NCBI RefSeq assembly: GCF_026262505.1
Contig: NC_067207.1
Span: 1,310,252-1,374,251, forward strand
DNA length: 64,000 nucleotides
Direction: 5' to 3'
Source of the DNA: Trichomonas vaginalis G3
Taxonomy: Eukaryota > Parabasalia > Trichomonadida > Trichomonadidae
Below the pieces are notes generated by a model, which did no database searches, was not told the DNA's origin, and saw only the letters and a list, made by a program, of their open reading frames with translations. The position numbers were made by a program, and so were the translations under genes. Below, one piece after another: positions 1 to 10,146 of this stretch (positions are counted from its first letter, which is position 1; each line of letters opens with the position of its first letter).

Positions 1-247
1 GCTCTCATTTAAATGCATTCGCACACTTTAATTTTGAAATATAAGAGTTTTGGAAATTATCAAATTTATCTGCTCAAATACTATAGATCTTCATAAGTGT
101 TAATAGAATCACCGGCCTTACATATAGTGTTTAATATAATGATGCACATCATACTGGGATTTATTCCTTATTCATCTAGTTATTATAAGATTTACAACCC
201 CATGAAAATTTAAAATTTTGTCAAAAATAGTGAATGTACCTTTCCTT

Positions 248-379
248 TTAATAAATCTGTTCTTTAAGAAGAGTATAATAAAACTGTGGCATAATTTTGA
301 CTTTCATAGCACACAATCCTTTCAAAAAAAATTGAACAAGTTCCTCCGAAGCATTTGGATGTTGAATTGGGTCTTTCAT
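248..379 (-). CDS. Small hypothetical protein, 43 aa
   Basis: A short ORF begins MKDPIQHPNASEELVQFF and ends LLKEQIY. The ATG at 379-377 was chosen because an initiator-like TCACTC lies about 15 bases upstream (394-399, minus strand), a position typical of trichomonad promoters. The stop overlaps TAAA, the usual trichomonad poly(A) signal. The longer reading back to base 490 would run through the divergent gene, so it was not used. No family recognised. It faces away from the 229-aa gene and probably shares its promoter region. Confidence 0.5.
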   Translation of the reverse strand: MKDPIQHPNASEELVQFFLKGLCAMKVKIMPQFYYTLLKEQIY

Positions 380-450
380 CTTAATTGTTGACTGAGTGAA
401 AATGAATACTGTGCGTTTAGCACTTTCTTTACATTTTTTTACTTTTGTAA
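380..450. promoter_or_regulatory. Divergent promoter region
   Basis: This 71-base spacer separates two divergent ORFs. On the minus strand it holds TCATTT and TCACTC, both fitting the TCA-Y-T/A initiator, close to the start of the 43-aa ORF. At 411-423 lies GTGCGTTTAGCAC, a 4+4 palindrome with a 5-base centre that also occurs in the mariner terminal repeat of this window. No clear initiator is seen on the plus strand. Promoter role is inferred from position. Confidence 0.4.
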
Positions 451-1140
451 ATGGAGAAAAGTGATGAAAATCTCGCCTCCAAAGAGGCAAGCAATCCTAC
501 AAAAGCTCCAAGAGAAACAAAAATACGTTTTGAAAGTCAGCCTAACTCTAGATTTCGCAAAAAATCTCTGTTTTCCGAAAAAAATCATGAATACTATGAC
601 AAATTCAAAAGCGAGCTAACATCGGGAGCTTTGGATGCATCTGAGAGTGATCTTGAGAAAATTGTTCTTGTTCCTAATTTTGTACCGAGATATTTCAGTA
701 AACCAAAAGAAAATATTATTACAAATACACATCGAAGGAACGACGCATTAATTAAAACAATCCCCAAAGATAAATATAAAGAAATTCGTGAAAATACTCT
801 GTCTAAATCAAAGAAAATTTATGAGGCCAAGATGAAATCATATAATGACATGTTTAAACAAGATGTAAAGTCGATTTCGGAACTAAATGTTTCGGGTTCT
901 CAAGATGAAATAGCTATCACGTTTCCAGATATGAGTCATGAAGAAATGGAACAAAAATATATGAAATTAGAGCACAATTTGAAAGATATCATACATCAGA
1001 ATGAAGCACTACATTCTCATCTACTTATTATTGGAAAAGCAAGAGACCAATTACAACTCCAACGAGATAGTTTGAAAGAAGTCATCAAATGGCAAAATAG
1101 AGCAATAAACAATGTCAAGAATGCTACGACCAAGAAATAG
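451..1140 (+). CDS. Hypothetical coiled-coil protein, 229 aa
   Basis: A complete ORF of 229 codons starts at the first ATG after the divergent promoter and ends in TAG. The protein is rich in Lys, Glu, Ser and Asn. Residues ~105-135 form a basic helical stretch, and ~160-225 have the charge pattern and heptad-like spacing of a coiled coil (SHEEMEQKYMKLEHNL onward). There is no signal peptide or membrane segment, so it is probably a cytoplasmic or cytoskeletal scaffold-type protein. That is inference only; no family was recognised. A frame-broken mirror copy lies at 22690-23392. Confidence 0.8.
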   Translation: MEKSDENLASKEASNPTKAPRETKIRFESQPNSRFRKKSLFSEKNHEYYDKFKSELTSGALDASESDLEKIVLVPNFVPRYFSKPKENIITNTHRRNDALIKTIPKDKYKEIRENTLSKSKKIYEAKMKSYNDMFKQDVKSISELNVSGSQDEIAITFPDMSHEEMEQKYMKLEHNLKDIIHQNEALHSHLLIIGKARDQLQLQRDSLKEVIKWQNRAINNVKNATTKK

Positions 1141-1409
1141 AGTTAAGAAATGTTTGAAATTTTTCTACCGTCAAATTTACTTCATTGCTGGAAATAATCT
1201 CCGAAATCAACTGACTTATGACGCTTTGTATAGAATACTAGCGTGTATTTCATAGATTAACTTTTTTAGATTTGAAATTTTTTTGTTTACATTTTCATCG
1301 ATTTGCTTGATCGTAATTGATGAAAATGCAGTTTGTGATGTGCATTAATTAGAGTAAAAAACTTGTATCATGTAATCTATTTTTGTAACATAAAAAAACA
1401 ATATTTAAT

Positions 1410-2600
1410 TTAAACAATAAGAAGAGAACGACGATTCTGTTTTCTTCTAGATATAAGTTTGGCTGTTCTTTCGTTGATGGAATTTGCCCTCTTCTTGAAA
1501 GAAGAGCCATTTGTTACTTCATGTAAGCGTGGCAAAGCAGATATAACTGCAATACCTTGCAGAGAAGCGTTTCTAGCATATACATTGTTTTTGGTGGCTT
1601 TGTATTGGCTAAATACTGAGATCATGTACTCTCTTCTTATTATCATATAAGATACGGTTCCTTGGTTCATAACTCCCATGCTAAGGTTTTTTTTAACATT
1701 GTCAAATTCCATTTCCATCATGCTAAGCTTATAAGCTGCAAGTTCTTCGTTCATCTCGAAAGTTGAAATACTCTTATAATGAAACTGGACTTGCTCAGCA
1801 ATAAATGGATGTGCAAGCATCTGATCGATTGTTATTCTTTCCCTTGGATTCTTTGTAAGCATGCGGGTAATCAAATCTCGGCAATTGGGGGTTAAAGTGA
1901 TCGGAAGCTCTATATCCTTAAACAATATCTTCTGTGCAAGTTTTGAAATGTTTTCATCAAAGTATGGTAATGTTCCAAGAACCATTGCGTACAACAATAT
2001 TCCGCAGCTCCAAACGTCTGACGAAAAGGTATATTGTTGCCCCATAATCATCTCTGGCGAGGCATATGCTGGAGAACCACATTGCGTCTGAAGAAGCTTA
2101 TCGTCTCCTGTTGGAGTATTACTGAGGCCAAAATCGATAATTCTTATATTGTTATTTATGTCAAGTAGTATGTTTTCAGTTTTAATATCTCTGTGTGCCA
2201 CGTTGCAGTCACTTTGCATGTATTTTATGGCTATTGCAATTTGGGCAAAAATGTTTGCCGCTTCATCCTCCTTTAAAGCTCCGCGGTCATTGATATAGTT
2301 AAGCAAAGTGCCGTTTATAATGTACTCCATAACTAAGTACATGTAATGTTGAGATTCGACTGTTTCATAAAGATCGCAAATATACGGATGATTAAGCAAG
2401 CGCATAATATCAATTTCTCTCTTAATCATAATTTGTTGTTTAATATCATCAGTATTAGAGTATTTGGGTATAACTTTTATTGAAACTTTAAATCCTGTAG
2501 GCTTATGGATTGCTAGGAATACCTTTGAGAAAGCGCCAGTACCGATCGGTGCTTTAATGATATAATTCTCTAAAATTGGGTCTTCCAAGCATGAATCCAT
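1410..2600 (-). CDS. CAMK/AMPK-like serine/threonine protein kinase, 396 aa
   Basis: The kinase domain fills residues ~13-266: glycine loop GTGAFSKV (20-27), ATP-binding Lys42 in SIKVI, helix-C Glu62, catalytic HRD (136-138) with KTEN following, DFG (156-158), activation segment CGSPAYASPE, and the DVWSCG helix. All catalytic residues are present, so it should be active. The CGSPAYASPE and RITIDQMLAHPF motifs place it with CAMK/Snf1-related kinases, a family greatly expanded in trichomonads. The last ~130 residues are basic and match no domain I know. The stop overlaps TAAA. A damaged mirror copy is at 21239-22423. Confidence 0.95.
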   Translation of the reverse strand: MDSCLEDPILENYIIKAPIGTGAFSKVFLAIHKPTGFKVSIKVIPKYSNTDDIKQQIMIKREIDIMRLLNHPYICDLYETVESQHYMYLVMEYIINGTLLNYINDRGALKEDEAANIFAQIAIAIKYMQSDCNVAHRDIKTENILLDINNNIRIIDFGLSNTPTGDDKLLQTQCGSPAYASPEMIMGQQYTFSSDVWSCGILLYAMVLGTLPYFDENISKLAQKILFKDIELPITLTPNCRDLITRMLTKNPRERITIDQMLAHPFIAEQVQFHYKSISTFEMNEELAAYKLSMMEMEFDNVKKNLSMGVMNQGTVSYMIIRREYMISVFSQYKATKNNVYARNASLQGIAVISALPRLHEVTNGSSFKKRANSINERTAKLISRRKQNRRSLLIV

Positions 2601-2956
2601 TTTTTGTTTATAAGCTTTAATTTATAAAAGTATTTTGAGAATGATAACCGCTTTTTAAATACATATTGAATTCAAATTAAATTGTATTATTCTAAAAATG
2701 GCTGTACATGTGTAATAATATAAAATAACTTGATTTGAAACGGATTGAATTATTTGATAAAACATTCATTTAAATCGGGTTATTAGTTTTGAACCATTTC
2801 TTACGTTTGAATTCAATTTTTGCTTTGGGAATTCAAATTTTTGAGAGAATATTACGTTCTATTTATCGTGGTTGATATAAAGTTTAAGCATTAGGAAATG
2901 ATGCATCATCGATTAATAATAGATTTAATTCAATTTTCCAATTTTGTTTTCAAAAT
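2601..2956. other. Host spacer between kinase gene and Maverick end
   Basis: About 350 bases of very AT-rich sequence separate the kinase start codon from the Maverick terminal repeat. It presumably holds the kinase promoter. I see no ORF, RNA gene or strong motif here. It is mirrored at 20885-21238. Confidence 0.6.
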
Positions 2957-4460
2957 TGTTATAGACCGAAAATAGATTTTTTCGGTTTTCTCTTCAAATA
3001 ATTGAAAGAATGATACTATTATAGGTTTATTATATTATATAGCATATAATCATGCTATAGCCGAAAATTATAAGTTTTGAGAAGATTGAATATAACACAA
3101 ATAAATTTGAATGTAAGTTAAATTTCTTGTTGTTTTTAATAGCTATTTAATGAGAAATCCAATATTGCAAAATTCAAATTGAATGATTGAAAGAACAGAA
3201 AAAGTCATTCTTTTCAATTTCGAATATGTTTCATTGTATTTATAATTATATGGCAAATAAGATATTTAAACTTGATTTTTGAAGGAAAATTCACAAAATT
3301 GAATAAATTCAAATAATTTTTATTCAAAAATAAACTAGTTATTTGAGTTTACTACTAATTATCTATTCAAACTACAAAGTTTGTAATTTAAAATATTTTG
3401 TGAGATCAGATTGAATTAATTCAAGGTTCTTTTCAATTAATATTAATAACCATATTACGCATTTTCGAACATTCTAAACCAAATATATAAAAATGGGAGA
3501 CGAATGTTAAATTTGCTAGACATGGGGGAGTTGTCTGCAAAGTTTTAGCTCTTATCTCTAACAAAAAATTAATTTTTAAAAAAATGACCGAATACGTTTC
3601 ACAGCGAGAAAAAAATAAAAGGCAAGATAGAATTTTCTAGACATAAAGAAGTTGTTTACCGAGTTTTAGCTCTTATCTCTAACAAAAAATTAATTTTAAA
3701 AAAATGACCGAATACGTTTCACAGCGAGAAAAAAATAAAAGGCAAGATAGAATTTTCTAGACATAAAGAAGTTGTTTACCGAGTTTTAGCTCTTATCTCT
3801 AACAAAAAATTAATTTTTTAAAAAATGACCGAATACGTTTCACAGCGAGAAAAAAATAAAAGGCAAGATAGAATTTTCTAGACATAAAGAAGTTGTTTAC
3901 CGAGTTTTAGCTCTTATCTCTAACAAAAAATTAATTTTTTAAAAAATGACCGAATACGTTTCACAGCGAGAAAAAAATAAAAGGCAAGATAGAATTTTCT
4001 AGACATAAAGAAGTTGTTTACCGAGTTTTAGCTCTTATCTCTAACAAAAAATTAATTTTTAAAAAAATGACCGAATACGTTTCACAGCGAAAAAAATAAA
4101 AGGCAAGATAGAATTTTCTAGACATAAAGAAGTTGTTTACCGAGTTTTAGCTCTTATCTCTAACAAAAAATTAATTTTTTTAAAAAATGACCGAATACGT
4201 TTCACAGCGAGAAAAAAATAAAAGGCAAGATAGAATTTTCTAGACATAAAGAAGTTGTTTACCGAGTTTTAGCTCTTATCTCTAACAAAAATTAATTTTT
4301 AAAAAAATGACCGAATACGTTTCACAGCGAGAAAAAATAAAAGGCAAGATAGAATTTTCTAGACATAAAGAAGTTGTTTACCGAGTTTTAGCTCTTATCT
4401 CTAACAAAAAATTAATTTTTTAAAAAATGACCGAATACGTTTCACAGCGAAAAAAATAAA
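2957..4460. repeat. Maverick terminal inverted repeat with 121-bp array, copy 1 left
   Basis: The first ~580 bases are a unique AT-rich segment shared by every Maverick end in the window. From ~3538 to 4460 follow about eight units of a 121-bp tandem repeat, recognisable by TCTAGACATAAAGAAGTTGT and GACCGAATACGTTTCAC. The first unit is divergent. The integrase gene begins soon after the array. Confidence 0.92.
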
Positions 4461-4639
4461 ACTGTACACTGATTTTCATTTTCATTTCCAGTCACTTTAC
4501 TTATTATTTTTTCTTTTTTTCATTTTAATTATAAATTATTTCATAATATGTTTATTTACGTTACCATTTTCTTTATTCTTTTGAATTCCATACTAGACAC
4601 TTATAGAATATTTTGATTGTTAACGTACTTCATTAGAAT

Positions 4640-5612
4640 AATCCTTACAAAGGGTATGTCGATCGAATTTACCTAATTGGTATTTCCAATCAGATTGAAG
4701 AAGGTAAAATGACATGGGAAGAAGCTTGCACCCATGTTCCCATCGCCCCAACCCTTCAATCAAATGATTTCAAATATTTAGATGTTTCAAAATCTTTTTT
4801 ACAAAATCAATTTAGCTTACAGAATATCCCATTGCCTAAAGGCAAGAAAGGTCGTAGGGTCAATCCCTACGACCAAATCAAAGCTCTTGCTGTGATACAT
4901 GACCACTGGGCCTTTCCCTGTGGTCAAACAAAACAATGGAAACGTTTGAAATTACAACAAATTGATGTATCTTATAGAGAAGTACGCAGATACTTCAAAG
5001 AAAATCATTTCACCAAGACGCGATTAGAGCATGCCGGGCCAGAAACAGCAGTAAGATATTGGGCGCTTTCACCCAATCTTATCTGGCACGCAGATGTTCA
5101 TTATTTTTAGGGGTGTTCGTGGCCAGTATATTTATGGCATAATCGACGATTTTAGCCGCAAAGTCCTAGCGTGTATACAAATACCAGATATGCTGGCAGC
5201 GACGACAGCGAACGTTGCGGCTTCCGCCTTCATTGAATTTGGCGCCCCTTATTGTTTCTGGACCGACAACGGTTCAGAAAATAGGGGCGCCTTTCAAGAT
5301 CTACTTGATCTTTGGGGCGTCCAATGGCGGCATACAGACTCTCATTCTCCCTACCAAAATGGGAAGATTGAGAGATTCTGGCCGACATTGGAGCGCTGCC
5401 AAAGCATTCAGGCTATCCCTGCCTTTATTTGGGAGTACAATAATAACACACCGCATGAAGATCTCCCAATTAATCCATTAACTGGAACAAATTACACGCC
5501 AAATCAAATGTATCAGCTGAAACCGAAATACACAAATGCAGATACAGAAAGGTTGTGGCAAATATGGGATACAGATACAGGCATGACCGCTGTTGACACA
5601 TTCACAGCGTAA
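4640..5612 (+). pseudogene. Maverick retroviral-type (DDE) integrase region
   Basis: This part of copy 1 encodes an rve-type integrase. A basic amino-terminal segment is followed by the catalytic core with the first Asp in WHADVHY, the second in DNGSENRGAF and the Glu in NGKIERFW. Such integrases insert Mavericks and give short target duplications. The region looks broken, with about one or two breaks. It lies between the tandem array and the subterminal segment, a position empty in copy 3. The mirror copy is at ~18230-19210. Confidence 0.88.
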
Positions 5613-5984
5613 TAATAAACATAATTTTTTAATTTCATTTTTAACAAGTTTTTTTAATGTATGTAATGAATAATTCATTAGAATATGATAATGCACATTG
5701 TAACAGAATAGAACAATCACCAAATTTTTTTTGAAATTAAAAAATAAAAGTAAAAGTATAAAGTAATCTAACCAAAAAAGATATTTAAAAGAATTTTGGA
5801 AAAAACAGAATAAGGATAATGATATTATTTTAGATACACAATCGATGTACTGAAGAATAATCCGGTAAAATGATGATATAAAATTAGATTATTTTACAAG
5901 TAGCTAAAAGAATAAAACTATAATATAAAATAAATGAAGTTTAATGAAACAATAAAGGATAAATAAATAATAAAGATTTTTATT
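5613..5984. other. Non-coding spacer after integrase
   Basis: About 370 AT-rich bases with no supported ORF lie between the integrase end and the subterminal segment. Confidence 0.5.
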
Positions 5985-6190
5985 GTATATCAGTAGTAGT
6001 GTATGTGGAGGGGTTGTGTGACTTTTTTTGTAAACGTAAGAATTCATACAATATCGAGCGATTTTGTATCATTTTTTTTAACATATGAAGTAAAAAATGT
6101 ATGATTCTGACGGTTTTTATTCTTACGTTTTTGAATAAATCAAGATTTAAAAAATTTTCAAAATTGTAAGACATTTACACTCAGCCCATA
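5985..6190. repeat. Maverick subterminal segment, copy 1
   Basis: A ~200-base segment with several copies of TTCTTACG/CGTAAGAA and ending near TGTAAGACATTTACACTC. It also occurs at 47770-47985 (complement) and 61743-61935, next to the tandem array in copies 2 and 3. Here it is separated from the array by the integrase module. It may hold promoter or replication signals (inference). Confidence 0.75.
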
Positions 6191-6268
6191 CTAAACGCAT
6201 TAAAAAATTAACATATTAATTTTAAAATAATTTATTTCATCTTTTATAAAAGAAGCTATATATAGATG

Positions 6269-6388
6269 ATGTCAGATATTCCGCGATTAATTAAACATTG
6301 TTTAAATCCTGAATGGAATCAATGGAGTCATAATCAAAGACCTCATAAACGAGTAAAAGAAATTAGAAATAATTATTTTCATGAATGA
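6269..6388 (+). CDS. Small Maverick ORF, 39 aa
   Basis: An ORF starting MSDIPRLIKHCLNPEW with a basic tail. Copy 3 has the counterpart at 62049-62126, where the first 16 residues differ at one position but the tail is shorter and different. Conservation of the start suggests a real short gene. No function is recognised. Confidence 0.4.
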   Translation: MSDIPRLIKHCLNPEWNQWSHNQRPHKRVKEIRNNYFHE

Positions 6389-6430
6389 AAGATTCACTAC
6401 CATAATGAAATAAAAAATAAAAAAATAAAC

Positions 6431-6450
6431 TTTTAAATTCAATGTCTTAC
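6431..6450 (+). promoter_or_regulatory. Maverick promoter-like motif (TTTAAA...TCTTAC)
   Basis: TTTTAAATTCAATGTCTTAC lies 32 bases before the ATG of the ~370-aa protein gene. Matching sequences precede the same gene in copy 3, the 173-aa-ORF gene of copy 2, and in shorter form the polymerase gene. Core-promoter function is inferred from recurrence. Confidence 0.5.
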
Positions 6451-6482
6451 ATTTTGAATAATTTATTTTTAATTCGTATGAA

Positions 6483-7575
6483 ATGAGCGTCAAAACTAAC
6501 GATGTTAAAAAATTGGGATTCACAAATGAGGAAATAAAGGATATATTAGAGGAGGCGGGTTATGAGGTTGATAAATATTATTTAAGAAATTGTCAAAAAT
6601 TCGCGGAGTTTTTAAATGAGTTTGATTATGATGGAAAAATGAATAAAGATGATGTTATAAATTTCTTATATCCCACATCTAAAGAAGAAAACCTAAAGAA
6701 CCTGATGTTTTCCCTGAATATTATGAAGAACGGATTAAAGATGATGAATACGATGAAATTGAAAAACTGGAAAAAATAAGAGATGAAATAGATGAAAAAA
6801 TTAAGGAATTAAGAGAAGTTGAAAATGAAGTAGAGGGTTTAATGAATATCCCAGCTTCAGAATCAGAAGTTCAGAAATCTCATGAAGAAAGATATAAAAA
6901 TTATGTCTCAGAATCAACACAAAATTTATTAGATGGTGAAATAGATGAAACACTTTCAGAAGAAGGTACTAAATTTATACGTAAACATAAGTTACAATTT
7001 ATTGATAATGAAAAATACCCTTGTATCTTACTTTCACCCCCTCTCGATTCTGAGAAATTCAAAAAAGCTCTAAAAACGTGACATATGCAACTAATACGAT
7101 TAAGAAAGAAGATCATGATATTTACACAAATTATTATTTAAATAAATGCACAGGTGTTGATAAAGTTTTTGATTTATTAGATAAAATATCAAAAGAAACC
7201 ATTGGAACCTATAAAATTTTGTGTGATTGTGGTTTCATTATTGAAGATACCAATAATGTTTCATATGAAAGAACAGCACCGAAGGAAGACGAAGTGGAAA
7301 GGTCTATACCATTCGTTATTAAGAACATAAAAGATATGAAAACTTATAAACATTATATTTATTCATTTATTTCAGAAAAAATGGAAGCAACCCATAAAAC
7401 ATCTTCTCATCATTTTATAGCTATTCATACATTCCTTTTCAAAGTTGTGAAATTAAATAAGACAGGAATCAGATTTAATGTATCAGGGTACACATTCTTG
7501 AGTAAATTAAAATGTATTCGTCACGTCGCAGATGATAAAAATTTATGTGTTCTTAATTCATTTTACGGACTTTAA
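6483..7575 (+). pseudogene. Maverick unknown protein (~370 aa), copy 1, broken
   Basis: This is the counterpart of the whole ORF at 62195-63301 in copy 3 and is very similar to it throughout. In copy 1 it looks broken, with about two breaks. It lies directly before the polymerase gene on the same strand. See the copy 3 entry for its features. Confidence 0.8.
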
Positions 7576-7605
7576 AAAATAAACTTTATTTTTTTAATTT
7601 TTTAT

Positions 7606-7611
7606 TCTTAC
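7606..7611 (+). promoter_or_regulatory. TCTTAC motif before polymerase gene
   Basis: ATTCTTACATAAATG: the motif sits 4 bases before the start codon of the polymerase gene, and the same arrangement occurs in copy 3 at 63371-63376. A preceding AATAAACTTTATTTTT stretch overlaps the end of the upstream gene. Confidence 0.45.
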
Positions 7612-9317
7612 ATAAATGAACAAAAACGGAACAGCTAAAATGAATGATAATCAAATTAGAGCAGAAGGTAGAAGGTTATTTAAACGCTTCTATAACATTC
7701 CTGATGGTGTTAATCCTAAAACTCGTAGAAGTTATTTAAATGAAGCAATAGATGCATATGAAGGGTTTGACATTTCATCAGAAAGTGAGAGATTAGCGAG
7801 AATGTTAAATGTTAATATTGATTTCTATTATTGTGATCCTCAACCAGAAGACGTAGACATTAACAAGGTAGACTTTCCATTAGTGGAATCAATAATGATA
7901 GATCCAGAATTTGAAACAATAAATATTTTATTAACACAAAGTCCATGTGGAAAACTTCACGCTGACAGAATTACAGACGTTGAAGCACTCACAGGATATA
8001 AAGTTTGCCCCTTTTGCAAAGAAGAAGTATATTCTATCCGTGATGATCCAGAAAGGAAAAACCAAAGAAGATTTTTAAAGCATTGTGAGAAATGTAAAGA
8101 AAATAATGGAAGATTAATTCAAGACGTTCAATTGCAAAAGACCCAGCAACCATATGCACCACATATTACGAAACAGAAGATATATCAGTGGTTATTAGCT
8201 CACAATTTGCAGGAATATTATCAACCGACAAGATATTATATTACTTTTGACTTCGAAACATTAGAGACTAAAGAAGAATTACAACTTTCTGAGTGTGCAA
8301 CTTTGAACGCTTACTTAAAACCATTCATGGTATCATCAACGGTTAAATTAAATGATAAAACATATACGAGGAATTTTTGCTTAACTTCGAGTGATTCTTT
8401 TATTTCTGATTGGATTGAGTTTTTATTTTCAACCTGTTCATTAGTTGCTAAATCAAATATTGAACAATATGAAGAATTAATGAAGTCGCAAACGGACCAA
8501 ACGGCGGGACTTTGTCTCATACATTAAATGAAAAACAGAAGGAAGCATTTAAAGAACTTCTAGATGAGGAATTCAATAAAGTGAATATCATAGGTTTTAA
8601 TTCGGGAAAGTTTGATTTAAATTTAATTCTTCGTGATTTAAACACTGCAAAATGGAAAATAAAATCAATGCTGGGTTCATCTTCTCAATTTAAGCAAATC
8701 ATTGTAAAGAAAACAAACGCTCCATATGAATTGAGATTTATTGACATCAGAAATTATATAGCGGGTGGGACATTAGACCAATTCACTCAAGATTTCGGAA
8801 ACAATAAATCACGTGTTAAATCCTTTTTCCCTTATCAATTCATCACATGGGAGAATTACGAAAAAGAATTATATAAAGTGGAACCATTCACTCAAAATTC
8901 ATTTTATTCAGCATTAACTCAAGAAACTATATCAGATAGTGATTATCAAATATATCTCAATGATGCTAAAAATTTTAAGAATAGATTAGAATATTTTATT
9001 TATTATTGCAATAAAGATGTTGAAATTATGATTGACCCAATCGATAAAATTATTGAAGAAACATTTGTTTATAAAATTGACATGCTTCATAATCTTTCTT
9101 TATCATCGAATGCTTCAATGATTCGTTACGCTTTAGCATATAAAGACTTTAATCCTAATGAAAAATATCCTGAGGAAGAGATAGAATCAAGTTTTGAATT
9201 AACGAAAAAGTATTGGAAATATAAATTGAATCATATAAGAAACAAGATGAAAAAGCAGAAAGGGATACTAAAAATAATGTTTCAATGGATGATTTTCAAT
9301 ACTATCACGATTTAATC

Positions 9318-9480
9318 CTTTCATCTAAATGTAAAATGTGTGGTAAAGCGTTTACATATGCAAATAAACCAACATTGGATAGAATCGATAATGAAAAACC
9401 ACATACCAAAGAAAATTGTCAGTTAATGTGTTGTTATTGCAATGTCGTAAAATCAAATAAAGATGAAGATGTTCAACGTT
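9318..9480 (+). other. HNH endonuclease-like domain inside the polymerase gene
   Basis: Between the exonuclease and polymerase motifs lies CKMCGK, then TLDRIDN, HTKENCQLMC and CYCNVVKSNK. This is the CxxC - LDRxD - HxxxNxQ - CxxCN pattern of HNH nucleases and endonuclease VII-like zinc folds. It could be a structural zinc insert of this polymerase lineage or a captured homing-type nuclease. The mirror copy at 14343-14552 shows the same motif. Confidence 0.75.
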
Positions 9481-10146
9481 TAAGAATCAATTTAAGAAAT
9501 TATGCATTAAAAAATAATTTACCAATGACTTTAGATTCAGTTGAAGCTTATCACATTCTCCGTAATGGAATTACTGGTGGTTTATCAAATGTTCAACATA
9601 GAGTAAATCTTAAAGGAATCACGCACATTAATAAACTTTCATATAGTCCAGAAACTAAAACTGTATCAAACGAGGACACACCAACATTATGACTCATTTC
9701 GTTGGTGTTGATTTTAATTCATTATATCCTTCATCATTTTCATCTAATCCTCATGATTTCATTCAATATACTGACCATAAAATGTGTATGCCGGGAAGAT
9801 TGAATGGTGTTATCATTTGTGATACAGCAACAAAGAAAGCAAAAGCATTGGGAATAATTAAGAAGAAAAATACTTTATTCGTGCTGAAGTAAAGGGTCAC
9901 ATTGATGAAAAATACATTAATGATTACATAAACTTTTTACCGATAATAAGAAACTTAGATATTATCACAGATGAAAAAACAATTGGCAGTTTTATGTATA
10001 ATTACATGAAATCAAACAATCTACCAGTTGACCAGAAACAGAGAAAATTAACTCAGTTAGCATCAACACACAACCAATATCAACCATTTTCTTCTTATTA
10101 TCTTTGGTATCTAATCGACAGATTTCATTTTATCATCGATGATATA

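Noticed and set aside
1459-2091. Plus-strand ORFs inside the kinase gene
   Set aside because: Shadows of the minus-strand kinase, with no independent coding features.
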